Positions 25,377 to 36,533 of a stretch of 64,000 nt of DNA are shown piece by piece. The stretch comes from Pleodorina starrii (lineage: Eukaryota > Chlorophyta > Chlorophyceae > Chlamydomonadales > Volvocaceae). The first letter of the stretch is position 1. Each line of letters opens with the position of its first letter. The translations under genes were made by a program, and so were the position numbers. The notes below the pieces were generated by a model. It had not been told where the DNA came from, ran no database searches, and saw only the letters and a list, made by a program, of their open reading frames with translations. The DNA is taken from contig BRXU01000026.1 in NCBI GenBank assembly GCA_030267565.1, forward strand, positions 1,512,501 through 1,576,500. The letters are read 5' to 3'.

Positions 25377-25754
25377 GAGGGGGCACTTATCGTAACTTAA
25401 GGCAGCAGGTAGAGCCCTATACGGAAGATGACTGCACCAACACGCATCCAAAACCACACCATGCACGTGACGACCAGCCGAGCGAGTGGGTGATCAAGCG
25501 GTCAAGAAGCGCGGGCGCAAAGGATGGGAGGACGGAGGCAGGTTGGCTCGCTCTGTAATAGTGGCTGATGTGCGCATAGAAGTGCACAGGTCCCACGCAT
25601 AGAAGCAAGAGCCCCTGAGCAAGAGTAACACACCTTTCGTTGCGTCCTGCCATCAATGGTGTTGGAGATATTATTGGGAAAACGGCGAAAAGTGGCGAAG
25701 CCAGCCATCCGTGCGTGATTGGTCTTGCATCGCGTGCGCGCGCTGGCAGATTTC

Positions 25755-26299
25755 TTACCAATCCGCAAAATCGTGTCGTACGGAGCTCAGATTGCCGCCC
25801 GTCCGGACGCCCTCTTGGCCTGGTTGATACAGCATTGAGAACAATAAACTCATAGCGCCTTCGATGAAACGTCTTGCGGCGCGCTGTCCGTCGAAGGCGA
25901 GGTCCGGAAACGTGTCCAGCTGCACCTTGAAGCGCTTCTCCGGCTGACCGGCGATGTGGGGCCTCAGCAGCCCCTCCACCAGAACCAGAAAGAAGGGCAC
26001 ATAGAAGTGTCCTTTAGAACCAATATCGCTTATTGTCAGGTGCACCCTGCAGCAGTACCGGTACCTCCCTGCCGCAGCACCATCTGCCACAACGACCTTG
26101 CGGCCGCTGGGCAGTACAGCGACACGCAGCATGTCGCCAACCTTGAGGCCCAGGTCCTTTCGGAGCTGTGCGCTGCCGGCCCCCAGGCAGAGGCCGCGTC
26201 CGCCGCTCCGTAATCCAAGGCCATATGAGATATGACTGTTCTTCGCCACCGACCAGGCGAAAGAGTTGCACGGTGGCGCTCTCCTTGCTGATTGACTGA
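25755..26299 (-). pseudogene. Truncated, frameshifted inverted copy of the B3-like domain
   Basis: The minus strand of 25914-26297 repeats the first ~380 bp of the B3-like gene on its right. It differs, by eye, at about three substitutions plus a 7-base insertion near 26225-26240, which breaks the reading frame after EEQSY. Downstream of the insertion the frame still encodes GLRSGGRG, LGLKVGDMLRV and LTISDIGSKGHFYVPFF, but at 25913 it leaves the shared sequence and runs into an unrelated tail ending at 25755. It is best read as a recent partial inverted duplication that is not a working gene, though the RNA could still be made. Confidence 0.75.
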
Positions 26300-26704
26300 C
26301 TCAAGCGAATGTTCCCAACGGAGGCCCAGTCAATCAGCAAGGAGAGCGCCACCGTGCAACTCTTTCGCCTGGTCGGTGGCGAAGAACAGTCGTATGACCT
26401 TGGATTACGGAGCGGCGGACGCGGCATCTGCCTGGGGGCCGGCAGCGCACAGCTCCGAAAGGACCTGGGCCTCAAGGTTGGCGACATGCTGCGTGTCGCT
26501 GTACTGCCCAGCGGCCGCAAGGTCGTTGTGGCAGATGGTGCTGCGGCAGGGAGGTACCGGTACTGCTGCAGGGTGCACCTGACAATAAGCGATATTGGTT
26601 CTAAAGGACACTTCTATGTGCCCTTCTTTCTGGTTCTGGTGGAGGGGCTGCTGAGGCCCCACATCGCCGGTCAGCCGGAGAAGCGCTTCAAGGTGCAGCT
26701 GGAC
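25914..26704. repeat. Near-perfect inverted repeat, ~380-bp arms, 30-bp loop
   Basis: The left arm (25914-26297) and right arm (26328-26704) are reverse complements apart from about three substitutions and one 7-base indel seen by eye. The loop (26298-26327) contains the ATG of the rightward gene. Transcription through both arms would give a long, nearly perfect RNA hairpin. Confidence 0.92.
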
Positions 26705-28856
26705 CTGCGGACAGTGGCAGCGGCAGCAGCCAAAGAGGACTCCGACCTGCGGGGTGCCGAGTTGTACAGCAGCAAGATAACAAATCGGGCGCCCACGTGG
26801 CGCGTCTCCAAGCTGGGCTCATGGCTGAAGTCGCAGGGTGCTGTACCGGGTGACTTCGTGCGGCTGTGGGTGGTGCGGCCAGCAGTGGCGGTGGAAGGGT
26901 CGACTGGAACCCAGCAGCAGCAAGGACACCAGCAGCAGCAGCAGCAGGAGGGGAAGGAGGGGGAGGAGGAGCAGCCGCCTGTCATTCATTTCCGTCACGA
27001 AATGGCTGCAGAGAATGGCCCCGATGGCACGGCAACCACTGCCGCTGGTGCTGGAGGGGGTGCAGCCGCTGGGGACTCAGCCGCTGGACAGCCGCCACCA
27101 CAGCAGCAGCAGCTGCTGCAGGGGCAGCAGGGGCAGCAGGGGCGGCACCAGGGGCAGGGACAGCGGCGACGGCAACTGGCGCGACAGCGACAACAGCAGC
27201 AAAAGCAAGATCAGCACCAGCAGCCACCCCCGGTGACATATTGGATGCGGCTGCTGGAGTCCCTGCGGGCCCAGATGCGGATCCGGAGGGCTCAGCCGCC
27301 GTCGCCTGCCGGCACTGCTGCAGCCGCTGGTGCAGCCGCTGTTGCTGCTGGTGGTGGTGCCAACACTGCTGCTGGCGCCAACATTGCTGCTGCAACCCAA
27401 GCGGATCAGGATCAGCAGCCAGCAGTGCTCGGGGTGAAGCAGGAGCCGCTGCCGGTGAGGGAGGGGCCACCGGCGGTCCACCAGTGGGCCGCTGGGGGCA
27501 CTGGAGCCGCGGCAGCAGCAGCAATGACAGCAGCAGCAGCAGTGGGAGCAGCTGCAGTACCCGCAACAGCAGCCCCATTACAGCCGCAGACGCAGGGCCA
27601 GCAGCAGCAGCAGCCGGGTGCCTCAGTGCCAGCTGCGGCGGTTGTGGCCCTGGGTGCGGCTCGTGCAGCAAGGGCACCGGCAGTGGCTCGTGGCGGCTGG
27701 CGGCCAGTGGCCCTGGATGTGGCGTGTGGAGTGGCGGCCGGCGGCGGGCAGCGGGAGGTCATTGATCCCGCTGCTGACAGTGCTGATGAGGGGGAACAGC
27801 AGCAGCAGCAGCAACAGCAGCCGACCAACCAAGCGGGCCCATCAGGGGCGGGGATGCTGCCACCACCGCCACCACAGCCACAGCAGATGCCGTCCAGCCT
27901 GCTGGGCCCCAGGACCCCACTGGAGGTGCGGGAACGACAGCCACAACAGGGGCTCTGGGGCCACAGCTGCTGGCGCCAATACCGCGACAGCCGCTGCCAC
28001 CACCGCAGCAGCTACAGCCACATCAGCAGCACCCACAGCCACAGCCACAGCAGCAGGAGGTGCAGCAGCAGCCACAGCCACAGCAGCAGCAGGCGCCTCG
28101 ACATCTGCTGCCCGGTGCATCCGCCGGAGAGGTCCCTGCTGCTGCCGCCACGATTCGGCACCTGCACGGCTGTGTACCGCAGGGCCAACACACCCCACCA
28201 TCACCGCCGATAGAGCTGCAGGTGGCCGGGGTCAAGTTCCTCTCTGGCCTCGGCGTCCATCAGCACATGGAGAAGTGGGTGGCGGCACAGACCGAGCGGT
28301 TGCAAGACATGATGCCAGCACGGAAGCAGCTGAGCTGTAACGCCGAGGTTACAGTTGCCGTACAAACGGCTAGTATAAAGCCTAAGAAAGGCGTCGCACA
28401 GCATCTCGAGTAGCCTTTGCTCCGCCCAAGTATTACATGAGCATTCCCCTGCTGGAGAAAGGGGCCATGGACCCACCGCCGCTGCCCTGGGCTGCTGCCT
28501 TCCGGGCCCACCGCCTGAACCCGCACCCCATCTGCTTCGACCTCAGTGTGAAGCTGGGCCTGGTGAATCTTGGGCGCTGGGGTGCACCGCTGCCGTCTGA
28601 GCCCCTGGAGCCCGTGGGGGTGGAGGTGCGGCAGGACAACCGCGGCCGGGGGCTGGGGCTGTTCACGACGCAGCCCATCTGTGCCAACACCGTCATCTGT
28701 GTCATGGGCGGCCTCATGATGGCGCAGGAGCCCGATGGTGTGGAATTCGTGGAGAGGGGGTGCTGCAGCCTCCCACCCACGATGGGGCAGCAGCTGCGGG
28801 AGCGTGTCGCCGGCAGCAGAGCACCACCCGACGCTGAGGAGCAGCTGTTATTATAA
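26309..28856 (+). CDS. B3-like DNA-binding protein with Gln-rich middle and SET-like C-terminal fragment (model uncertain)
   Basis: The first exon (26309-27925) starts at an ATG inside the palindrome loop. It encodes KDLGLKVGDMLRV, then LTISDIGSKGHFYVP and WRVSKLGSWLKSQGAVPGDFVRLWVV, which resembles the plant B3 fold (L..SD.....+P, W.....W, GD.V.L). A long Gln/Ala/Pro-rich region with CAG repeats follows. The frame changes twice. A 65-nt intron (28337-28401, GT-AG) cleanly joins the last two blocks. Joining the first two requires a 41-nt GT-AG intron (27926-27966), which is unusually short, so a frameshift or assembly error is equally possible. The last exon (28402-28856) encodes VEVRQDNRGRGLGLFTTQPI and TVICVMGG, like the first strands of a SET domain, then stops before any catalytic motif. 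With both introns the product is 813 residues. It may be a decaying or mobile-element-associated gene. Confidence 0.5.
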
Positions 28857-28884
28857 TGTGCATACATTCGTCACATTTTCTTTG

Positions 28885-28889
28885 TTACA
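28885..28889 (-). terminator. TGTAA polyadenylation signal of the multi-pass membrane protein gene
   Basis: TTACA on the plus strand reads TGTAA on the minus strand, about 230 bases after the stop codon at 29117. TGTAA is the usual chlorophyte poly(A) signal. Confidence 0.55.
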
Positions 28890-29116
28890 AGTTGCAAAAC
28901 ACAACCTATTTGCTGCCAACTGCTGCATGGCTCTGTGTCCTCGCGTTATGACCCGCCCCTGCGTGCGGTAGCCGCTCCTCACACCCACGGTACCGGTATC
29001 GCACGTCCCGGCGCACCCGGAACACCACTTCAAGAGTCGAGGGTCTGGATCACACCACAACAACCACACAACCACACACCACATACCACCCGGACTAGAA
29101 ACACACGATGCTTGGA

Positions 29117-32100
29117 CTAAAACCCGAACAGCCCCCCCCAGCGGGCCCCCCGCGGACCGCCGCCTCCACCTCCACCGCCTCCGGTGCTAGTTCCGGCGCC
29201 AGCGCCGCCGGCCGCCGCCGACCCCATCGCCCCCATCTCCACCACCACCGACCCGCCCACCGGCGCGGCCGCCGCCGCCGACGTCGACACCGGCAGCAAA
29301 CCGCCGCCGCCGCCGCCGCCGCCCGCGTCTGTCTGTCCGCCGCCGCCGCCGCCGCCGCCAGACTCGGTGGAGCCTCCGGCCCCTCCGGCCCGTCCCGACA
29401 TCTTCCGCCGCCGGCCGCTCCGCCGCCGCGGCTCCTGCCCACTCTCCCGCCAGTGCTGCGTCGCATCGCCCACCAGCCCACCGCCGCCGCCACCGCCACC
29501 GCCGCCGCCAGCGGCCTCCGTCGCCGCCGCCACCACCGCCGCTGCCTTGCCTCTCCGCCGCGCCTGACCGCTGCCGCTCGCCTCCTCTCCATCCGCCTGC
29601 TGCTGCTGCTGCTGCTGGCGGCGGCGCGTCTGTGGGTGGTGGTGTTGCTTTTGTTGTTCTTCATGGTGTTGGTGGTGGTGGTGGCCCTGGCCCTGACGAT
29701 GGTGGTGCCAGGCTGGGTGTGGGGGTGGGGGTGGGTGTGGCGGTGGCAGCTGCAGCAGCACCATGTGTCGGGAGTGGTAGTTGGCGGCCGCCATGACGAG
29801 CAGCAGCAGGCGGGCGGCGATGATGAGGATGGAGCCGTACAACAGACCCGACAGCCGCAGCTGCCGCCACACGTTGCACAGCTGCATCAGGTCGCCGCCG
29901 CACCTGATTGGGTGGTGGGTGGTGGGGGGTGGGGGTGGGGGGTGGGGTGATGGTGGTGGGGGGTGTCTCAAATGAGGAAGGAGGGGCGGTAGAGAGCGTT
30001 GGAAGCAGCGGACTCTCTCCTCTCCCCCTTCTTGCGATGCATCTAAATCTCCCAACCCCCCGATCTTCCCCCACCCTCTCCCCCTCGCCCCGCCCCGCCC
30101 CGCCACGCCCAACACACACACGCAAGCATCCCCACTTCCCACACCCGCCCCGCCCCGCCCTCCCCCCAATTCCTCTCCGCCTCCGCCTCCGCCCCACCTC
30201 GGCCCCGGCACTCCGATCACCGAAAGGTCCAAACACACATCCGGTGAGAAGGAGATGACCCGATACAGCCTGAGGGAGGGAGAGGGAGATAAGAGATATA
30301 GAGATAAGAAATACCGGTTGAGGGGGGGAAATAGGAAGTAGTGAAGGTGAGAGTGCGGGTGAGGAGAGGGGGAAGAGGATCGACAGCCATCGCACTGTTT
30401 TAAGAGCGGTTGCCTGTTTAGGCACCGCTGTGCCCCTCGGGAACCGCCCCGTCCGTCCCCGTAAGCCCCTGGCCCCACCCGCCCTGCCCGTCTTCGCCCG
30501 TCATCGCCGCCCGCCCTCGACTCAAACCGGCCCTCGTCAGGACATTATACTCCACTCCACTCCACTCCACGCCAACGTCAACGCCAACGTCAACACCACT
30601 CGGTTCGGTTCGATTCGGTTCGGTTCGATTCGGACTGGTGTGGCTCGGCCTGGTCGGGCTGCTGACTCACCCCTGCACCGCCGCGGAGCAGCCCTCGCTG
30701 GCGCCCAGTACCCCCACCCACAGCGCCAGACCGAAGCCCAGCAGGTGCAGCGAGGCGGCCACCTGAGGAGGGCAGGGTGGGGTGGGGGGGGGAGAGGGGG
30801 GGGTGAGGTAATACGTGTGAGAGAATAATGGTATAAAACCGCAGGGGTGGGTGGGGAGGTTTACGAAGAAAGGCTTACGAAATGGATTTTTAATGGGCAA
30901 CCCCTCCAAACGCCCCTCCGCCGCCCCGCCCCGCCCCTGAATCCTCCCTCTCCCCCCCTCCCACTTGTCCCCCCCAACCCCGGTAAGGCGGCCCCTCACC
31001 TCCATATAGCCAACCGCCGCCAGCAGCGCAATTGTGCGCCACGGCACCTTTGCCGCCGCGGTGGCGGCGGCGCTGGCGGCGGCGGACGCCGCCGCCGTCG
31101 CAGCGGCGGTGGCCGCCGCCGCCGTCGCCGCCACGGCGGCGGTCGAGGGGAACTGGAGGTGGTGGTTGGAGTACGACTCCCAGTCCGACGCGGCGCCGCC
31201 GCCGCCGCCGCCGGCGCTGGCGGGCCGGGACCCCAGCAGCGGCGGCAGGTACGACGCCGGCGTCACCGCCGGTGCCGTACCGTTGGCGGCGCCGCTGGCC
31301 TTGGTGGAGAGGGGCTGCAGCGCCGCTGAGGAGGACGGCGGCGGCGGCGGCGGCGGGGGCCCTCCGTTGGGAGCGCTGGAAGGCGGCAGAGAGGGGCCTC
31401 CGGCTGCGGCCGCCGCCGGATCCTCGGCCGCCGCAGCGGCAGCAGCAGCAGATGGCGCCGGCGCCGTCGGCACCGCTGCCGGCGCCGATGTTCGTCGGGT
31501 GTGTGAGCTGCTGTGGCGCTCCGGCGTCTCCGGCTGCGGGGGCCGTTGCAGAGGGGGGCGGGGGGTCAACACGGCAGGGGATCAATCAATTCACGGGACG
31601 TGGTCCACCTCCCCCCCAAAACTCCCAAACCCCCATCACCCCCCCCCAAAAGCTCCCAGCGCTCCACCCTCAGCGCGCCTCTTTCCCCCCCGCCACACAC
31701 ATCCCCCCCACGCACACGCCCCCTCCCCCACGGCCCCCTCCTGTTCCCCGACACCACCTTTGGCGCCAGTGACACCGCCGCCACCATCAACGCCAGCTCC
31801 AACAACCCGCCCGCCGCCAGCAGCGCAACGAACAAACCCTGAGGGGCGGGGCGGGGCGGGGGGTGGCGGGGGCCAGGAATGCGGGATGGGGTGGGGATTG
31901 CAGTAGGCGCCGCAGCCCAGAAGGGCGAGCTGACCAGTCAGCTGACACACACACGAGGGTGCAATGTCGTACCTCCAATCCCGCGATGGCCCACAGGCCC
32001 CTCAGCAGCAGGTTCCGGAGCGCGTGGAGCGTCACCAGCAGACCCTGGCGGGTTGGCGGTTGGGTTGGGGGGTTGGGGGAGGGGTTTGGGGGAGGGGGAG

Positions 32101-32193
32101 GGGGGAGGGAGTGGAACGGGAAAGAAACCCTAAGCCCCGATAGGGCGAGAGCGTGTGTGTGTGTGTGTGTGTGTGTAGAGAGAGAGAGAGGGG

Positions 32194-32237
<44 letters not shown>

Positions 32238-33323
32238 AATTGCGGACCCCTGGTGTACTCCGAGCCCAGCGGTGAGGGTACCGTGTCGCTGTGTGGGAGG
32301 ATCGCTGCGAAGGGGCACAAGCTGGGTTCCGGGTCCGTTCGCTAACGCCGTCTCCGTCCCTCCGCTGCGGTATCTTCTTTTTTACCCCCCAAGGCCCAGC
32401 CCCCCAGCCCCCCCAACAACCCCCCAGCCCCCCCCCACCTGCGCCGACATGACTAGCCCCAGCGAGTAGGCCATCACCCCCAGAGACAGCCACAACAGCC
32501 GCCGCTCAGGTTGGGTGGCGCAACCCAGCAGGTAGGGACCCAGGCCCCGCCGCCGCCGCTGCCGCTGCCAACGGGACGGAGCGGCCGCGGAGCCGGAGCT
32601 GACGTCGACGCCGCCGCCGCCGCCGCCGGGGCAGAAGCGCCGGCTGAGGGCGAAGGGGTGTGGGGGTGTGGGGGGGTGGGGGTGGGAGGTGAGAAAAAGC
32701 AAAAGAGGGAAGAGGCATGGGCGGTCGGCGAGGCTTGGGATGGTGCGGAGGAGACAGGCGGGGGAGTGGGGCTTGTGTATGGATGGGGCGGAGATTGCGG
32801 ACGGGGAGGTGGAGGGGGGGTATCCACGTATAGTCCGGAGCCAGTAAAGGGTGGGGGAGGGAGGCGCACGGCACAGGCGGAGGCGGAGGCGCACGGCACA
32901 GGCGGAGGCGGGAGGCGGAGGCGGGGACGCACCACCTACCACGACGACAACGCCCTCCCCCCACAACCCCTTTACCCCGTCCCGCCTCCGTTCCAACGCA
33001 TGGGTGCCGTTCATCATCTTTACTACTGCCGTACTGGTATCCCCCACATGCCGCCAGCTAGCCAGCGATCTAGCCCGCTAGCCAGCCAGCCCGAGCGCAC
33101 CACCTCCTCTGCCCAGAGGGTCTGGATCTCACTGGATCCCACAACAACCACAACCACCAGCACTCACCAGGGGAAGCACAGCGCCCCGCACACGCAGCGG
33201 CCCGCCGCCAGGCAGCACCGCCACGCCCGCAGCGGCAGCAGCGCCGCCGCCGGACAGGTGCTTGCCGTACGGAACACCAAGCTGCCCCAGCCGCGCCGCG
33301 ACACGCCGCGACGCGGCTTGACC

Positions 33324-33357
<34 letters not shown>

Positions 33358-35903
33358 TGTCGCGGCGCCGCCGACCCGACGTCGACGCCAGCAGTGGCTG
33401 CTCCTCGCTGCCGCGGCGGTGCGCCGGTACGGCAGAACCGCCGCCGCCGCCAGCGGCGGCGGCGGCGGCGGCTCCGCCGCTGCCGCTCTCCGAGGAGAAG
33501 CGCGTGGCGGCGGCATGCTGCGGTTTGGGGTTGGGAGGGGCACCGCTGACGGAGGCGCCGCTGCCGTGGCGGGCCGTCGCCGCCGACGCCGGCCCACCGT
33601 ACGACAGCGGGTGGGCGTGGGCGCCGTACGACGGCCCGTCGGGTGCTGTAGCCGTCGCCTCGCCGTCGCTGGCGGTGGGTGTGTGGTTGAAGTCGCTGTA
33701 CGACTCCGACGACGTTACGCCGCTGCCGCTGCCGCTCCCGTCACCGTCACTCGCGCCGCCACCGAAGGCGGCGGCGGCGGCGCCGCCGCCGCCGCCCCCC
33801 TGCTCGTCCCATCCTCCCTGAGGCCCCTGCCGCCGGGTCGCGCTCACGCCTCCGCCACCGCCGCCGCCGCGCTGCGCGCGGTACGACACCGAAGACGTCG
33901 CCACGCCGTGGCGCGAGCCGTCGTCATGGAGCGGCAGCGGTTCGTACGGCGGCAAGACGTCCACTTTGCCGTACACCATGCCAAACGCGTGGGTCATGCC
34001 CAGCAGCGGCGTAGCCCTGGCCCCCTGGGGTTTGGGTTTTAGGGCTTGGGTTATAGGGTTTTAGGGTTTTGGGTATTAGGGTTAAGGACTCCTCAATCCT
34101 CATGACGCCACGGGGCGCAGCCCTGCAGCTGAAGCCAATGCCACGCAGCCACGTGACTGACCCCCAATCACACACACCCTCCACCTCCCCCTCCCCCTCA
34201 CCTCCCCCCCCATGCCCCACGCATCCTCCCCGCCACCCTACCCGCGCCACCTCCCCTCCGCTCCCGCCGTCCCGCTGCCGCTCCTCATGGTACGACTCAT
34301 CGTACGGCTCCCCCGGGCCGCCACTGTCGTACAACTCGAAGCCGCCACCGCCACCGCCGTAACCACCATAACCGCCGTGGCTATGGTGCTGGTGGCTATG
34401 GTGGTGGTGGTTATGGTTGTGATGGTGGTGGTTGTGGTGGCGGTGGTGGCGGTGGTGGGGTGCCAGCATGAGGGGCATGCACTTGACGACTAGCGCCGAC
34501 AGCGCCGCCGCCATCACCACCGCCGCCGTGGCGGCCCCCACGAACAGCCGCAGTCGGTGAGCGACCCGCGGGTCGTTCCCCAGGTAGCGGTACTGGTACT
34601 GCGAGGAGCCTCCCCAGGAGGAGGGCCGGTGAACGTCCTCAGCCAGCGGACAAGCCAGGGAGGAGGTGTCACCTGAAAGCAGGTGCACGACCGGGGGGAG
34701 GGGGAGGGAGGGGGGGGGGAAGGAGGGGGTATGGGTGGGGGTATAGGCACGAGCCCGACAACTGTAATGTGGCAGAAGAAAGCCTTCCCTCCCGGGCCTA
34801 GAACCTGGCCTCCCAGCCCTTCAGAAGCCCCTCCCCCCCCTGCCCCTCTCCGCTCGGCCCCTCCGCCTCCGTCCCTTCGCTGCGGAATCTTCCTTTTCAC
34901 CCCCTCCCCTCCCCCGCCCCCTCTCCCCGCAAACCCTCCACTCACGCGCCAGTGCCGCCAAGCTCAGTCCCCCCAGCCCCGGCAGCGGCTCCCGGTCGTC
35001 CCACAGCGGCGCCGCCAGCTCCCGCTCCCAGGAGTAGGCGGCTGCTCGGCGGACCAGCGGACAGCTGATGGGCTCGGACAGCTCGGGGGCGACACGCTTG
35101 GGGGACAAGACGGGGCTGGGGGGAGAGGGGGAGGGGGGGCAGGGTGGGGCAAAAAGTGATACCGCGGCGGAGACGGAGACGGCGAGGTGGGGGGTGGGGG
35201 GTGAGGGGAGGGGTGGGTGGGGTCGGGGAGGAGAGGGGGTCAGGGGAGACCAATACATACGTCGTTGGATGTGGGTGCGGCAACCAGGCCCCTAGATTTG
35301 GCAGGGTGGGGAAGGTGTGTGGGGGAGGTGGATGCTGGAGGGGGGTGGATTGAGGGTTCCAATACGCTGTCCCTCCCTCCCGCCCTCCCTCCCTCCCCAA
35401 CTCCCCAACTCCCTCCTTTCCTCCCAGCCCTCCCACCCTCCCAACGCTGCGGTTTCGTCTTTACTTCCCTCCCTCCCTCCCTCCCTCCCTCCCTCCGTCG
35501 CCCAACCCTTCCCTTTACCCCCTCCACTTCCTCCAATCCAACTCCTCCTCGCTGCGGTATCATCTTCCTTTCTTCCCTCCCCCTCCCCCACTGGATTCGC
35601 GGTCCGGCGGGAGCCTCTTCAGGCCCCGTACCGCTCCAGTTCTTGCGTGTTTCGGGTTTCGTGTGACACATGACGTCATACTGTAGGACTGACGTCATAC
35701 CGTACGACTGCTTGCTTGCCAAGGCATACATAGCACGGGCCCGCTTACCGCTTTCCACTCACTTCTTTTGGTTGATCCCCTTCAGCTGCACAACATACAT
35801 CGCACCTCATCCCTGCCTTTGCCTGTTTATCAATGCCTAACCATGCTGTCACCATGCCCTTCCCCTCGCCACTTGCCTGGGCTGCCCCCGCAACGCTGGC
35901 CAT
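29117..35903 (-). CDS. Large multi-pass membrane protein of unknown function
   Basis: Eleven exons join in phase to 1151 residues: 35749-35903, 34946-35115, 34242-34672, 33168-34024, 32439-32643, 31973-32044, 31758-31838, 31000-31533, 30671-30762, 30198-30269 and 29117-29903. The start is the ATG at 35903 (MASVAGAAQA), whose exon ends in a perfect GTAAGC donor in the phase the next exon needs. Hydrophobic segments lie near residues 151-171, 586-604, 607-630, 631-652, 824-857 and 905-927. Soluble parts are low complexity: a His/Asn/Tyr/Gly-rich stretch after the first segment, an Asp run, Ala- and Pro-rich blocks, and a Gly/Gln/His-rich C-terminal tail of about 200 residues. EEQPLL in the long loop fits an acidic dileucine sorting signal, so an endosomal or vacuolar membrane is possible. 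I do not recognise the family, and the conserved core is hard to see through the insertions. Confidence 0.72.
32160..32236. repeat. Microsatellite (GT)n then (AG)n in an intron
   Basis: A GT run is followed by about 30 AG dinucleotides broken by one GGGG. It lies in the intron between the exons at 31973-32044 and 32439-32643 of the membrane-protein gene. Confidence 0.95.
32335..32390 (+). repeat. Dispersed motif A, full copy
   Basis: This copy reads GTTCGCTAACGCCGTCTCCG, then TCCCTCCGCTGCGGTATC and TTCTTTTTTACCCCCC. It is the most complete copy in this orientation and lies in a membrane-protein intron. Confidence 0.7.
34030..34090. repeat. Degenerate interstitial telomere-like repeats
   Basis: The tract contains GGGTTTTAGGG, GGGTTATAGGG, TTTTAGGG, TTTTGGG and ATTAGGG in close succession, related to the chlorophyte telomere unit TTTTAGGG. 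It lies in an intron of the membrane-protein gene, next to the exon ending at 34024. Confidence 0.7.
35671..35697. promoter_or_regulatory. Pair of TGACGTCA palindromes (bZIP/CRE-type sites)
   Basis: TGACGTCA occurs at 35671-35678 and 35690-35697, inside a duplicated 19-base block (GACGTCATAC, GTA, GACT). TGACGTCA is a classical bZIP binding site. In the current model the pair lies in intron 1 of the minus-strand membrane-protein gene, about 50-80 bases after the first exon, so an enhancer or alternative promoter is possible. Confidence 0.45.
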
Positions 35904-36165
35904 CTTCAGGTAAGCGCTCGTGTCCTGAGTGTTGATTGCGTGCGTACATGTCCCTTGCGCTGTTAGGCCTCGTTGTCTGGGCTTTCGGGCGGGGTACTAG
36001 GTTCACGCACGCGCATGCCAGCAACAGCGATTCCCTCCGATCTCGCTCTCCGCTTCACTACCATCAGCCAACTACGTTTACCTCTTCGTCAATAGTTCAC
36101 AATACTGTAGCATTAGCCTACTACGTTTCATCCGGTGGGCGGCGTGACAGCCCCGACACGCTGCC

Positions 36166-36170
36166 TTACA
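36166..36170 (-). terminator. Candidate TGTAA polyadenylation signal of the VPS62-like gene
   Basis: TTACA on the plus strand reads TGTAA on the minus strand, 400 bases after the stop at 36572. If used, the long (AGGGGG)n tract would be part of the 3' UTR. Confidence 0.4.
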
Positions 36171-36376
36171 TGAACGACTCCGACACGAGTTCGTTTGGGG
36201 CGCCGTCACGCTTGGTGTTCGGCGCAGCCACTGGTCGGCTACAAGCATATAACTGGTAACTATCGGAATCCGTAAGCAGTTCGTTTTCGGGAAGCTTGAC
36301 AGAGATCCAGTCGATCTTCAGACTACAACGTCCGCAGGGCTTTTGTTTCTTTCTTGCAAATTCACTCTTCAAACTC

Positions 36377-36533
36377 CCCCTCCCCCTCCCCCTCCCCCTC
36401 CCCCTCCCCCTCCCCCTCCCCCTCCCCCTCCCCCTCCCCCTCCCCCTCCCCCTCCCCCTCCCCCTCCCCCTCCCCCTCCCCCTCCCCCTCCCCCTCCCCC
36501 TCCCCTCCCCCTCCCCCTCCCCCTCCCCCTTTC
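36377..36533. repeat. (CCCCCT)n hexanucleotide tract, about 26 units
   Basis: The tract is nearly uninterrupted from 36377 to about 36500 and imperfect to 36533. On the minus strand it reads (AGGGGG)n and starts about 40 bases after the VPS62-like stop codon. It is flanked on the left by a copy of motif C (36351-36375). Confidence 0.97.

Larger units (their letters stand above)
21303..25750. other. 4.4-kb gene-poor spacer
   Basis: I recognise no gene here. It contains T/G-rich low-complexity sequence (21340-22300), (GGT)n at about 22180, an AT-rich patch around 23095-23150, and many short overlapping frames without domains. I saw no TGTAA signal close after the FNT stop. The right end holds two perfect palindromes, annotated separately. 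Confidence 0.5.

Noticed and set aside
29108..29950. 280-codon plus-strand frame rich in Ala, Arg and Pro
   Set aside because: It mirrors the last exon of the minus-strand membrane-protein gene, whose splice phases are consistent.
35600..35740. First exon of the membrane-protein gene starting MYALASKQSYGM
   Set aside because: No donor in that frame has the phase required by the next exon. The ATG at 35903 with the GTAAGC donor fits exactly.
36377..36533. CRISPR-like regular repeat
   Set aside because: It is a simple hexamer microsatellite without spacers, in a eukaryotic genome.
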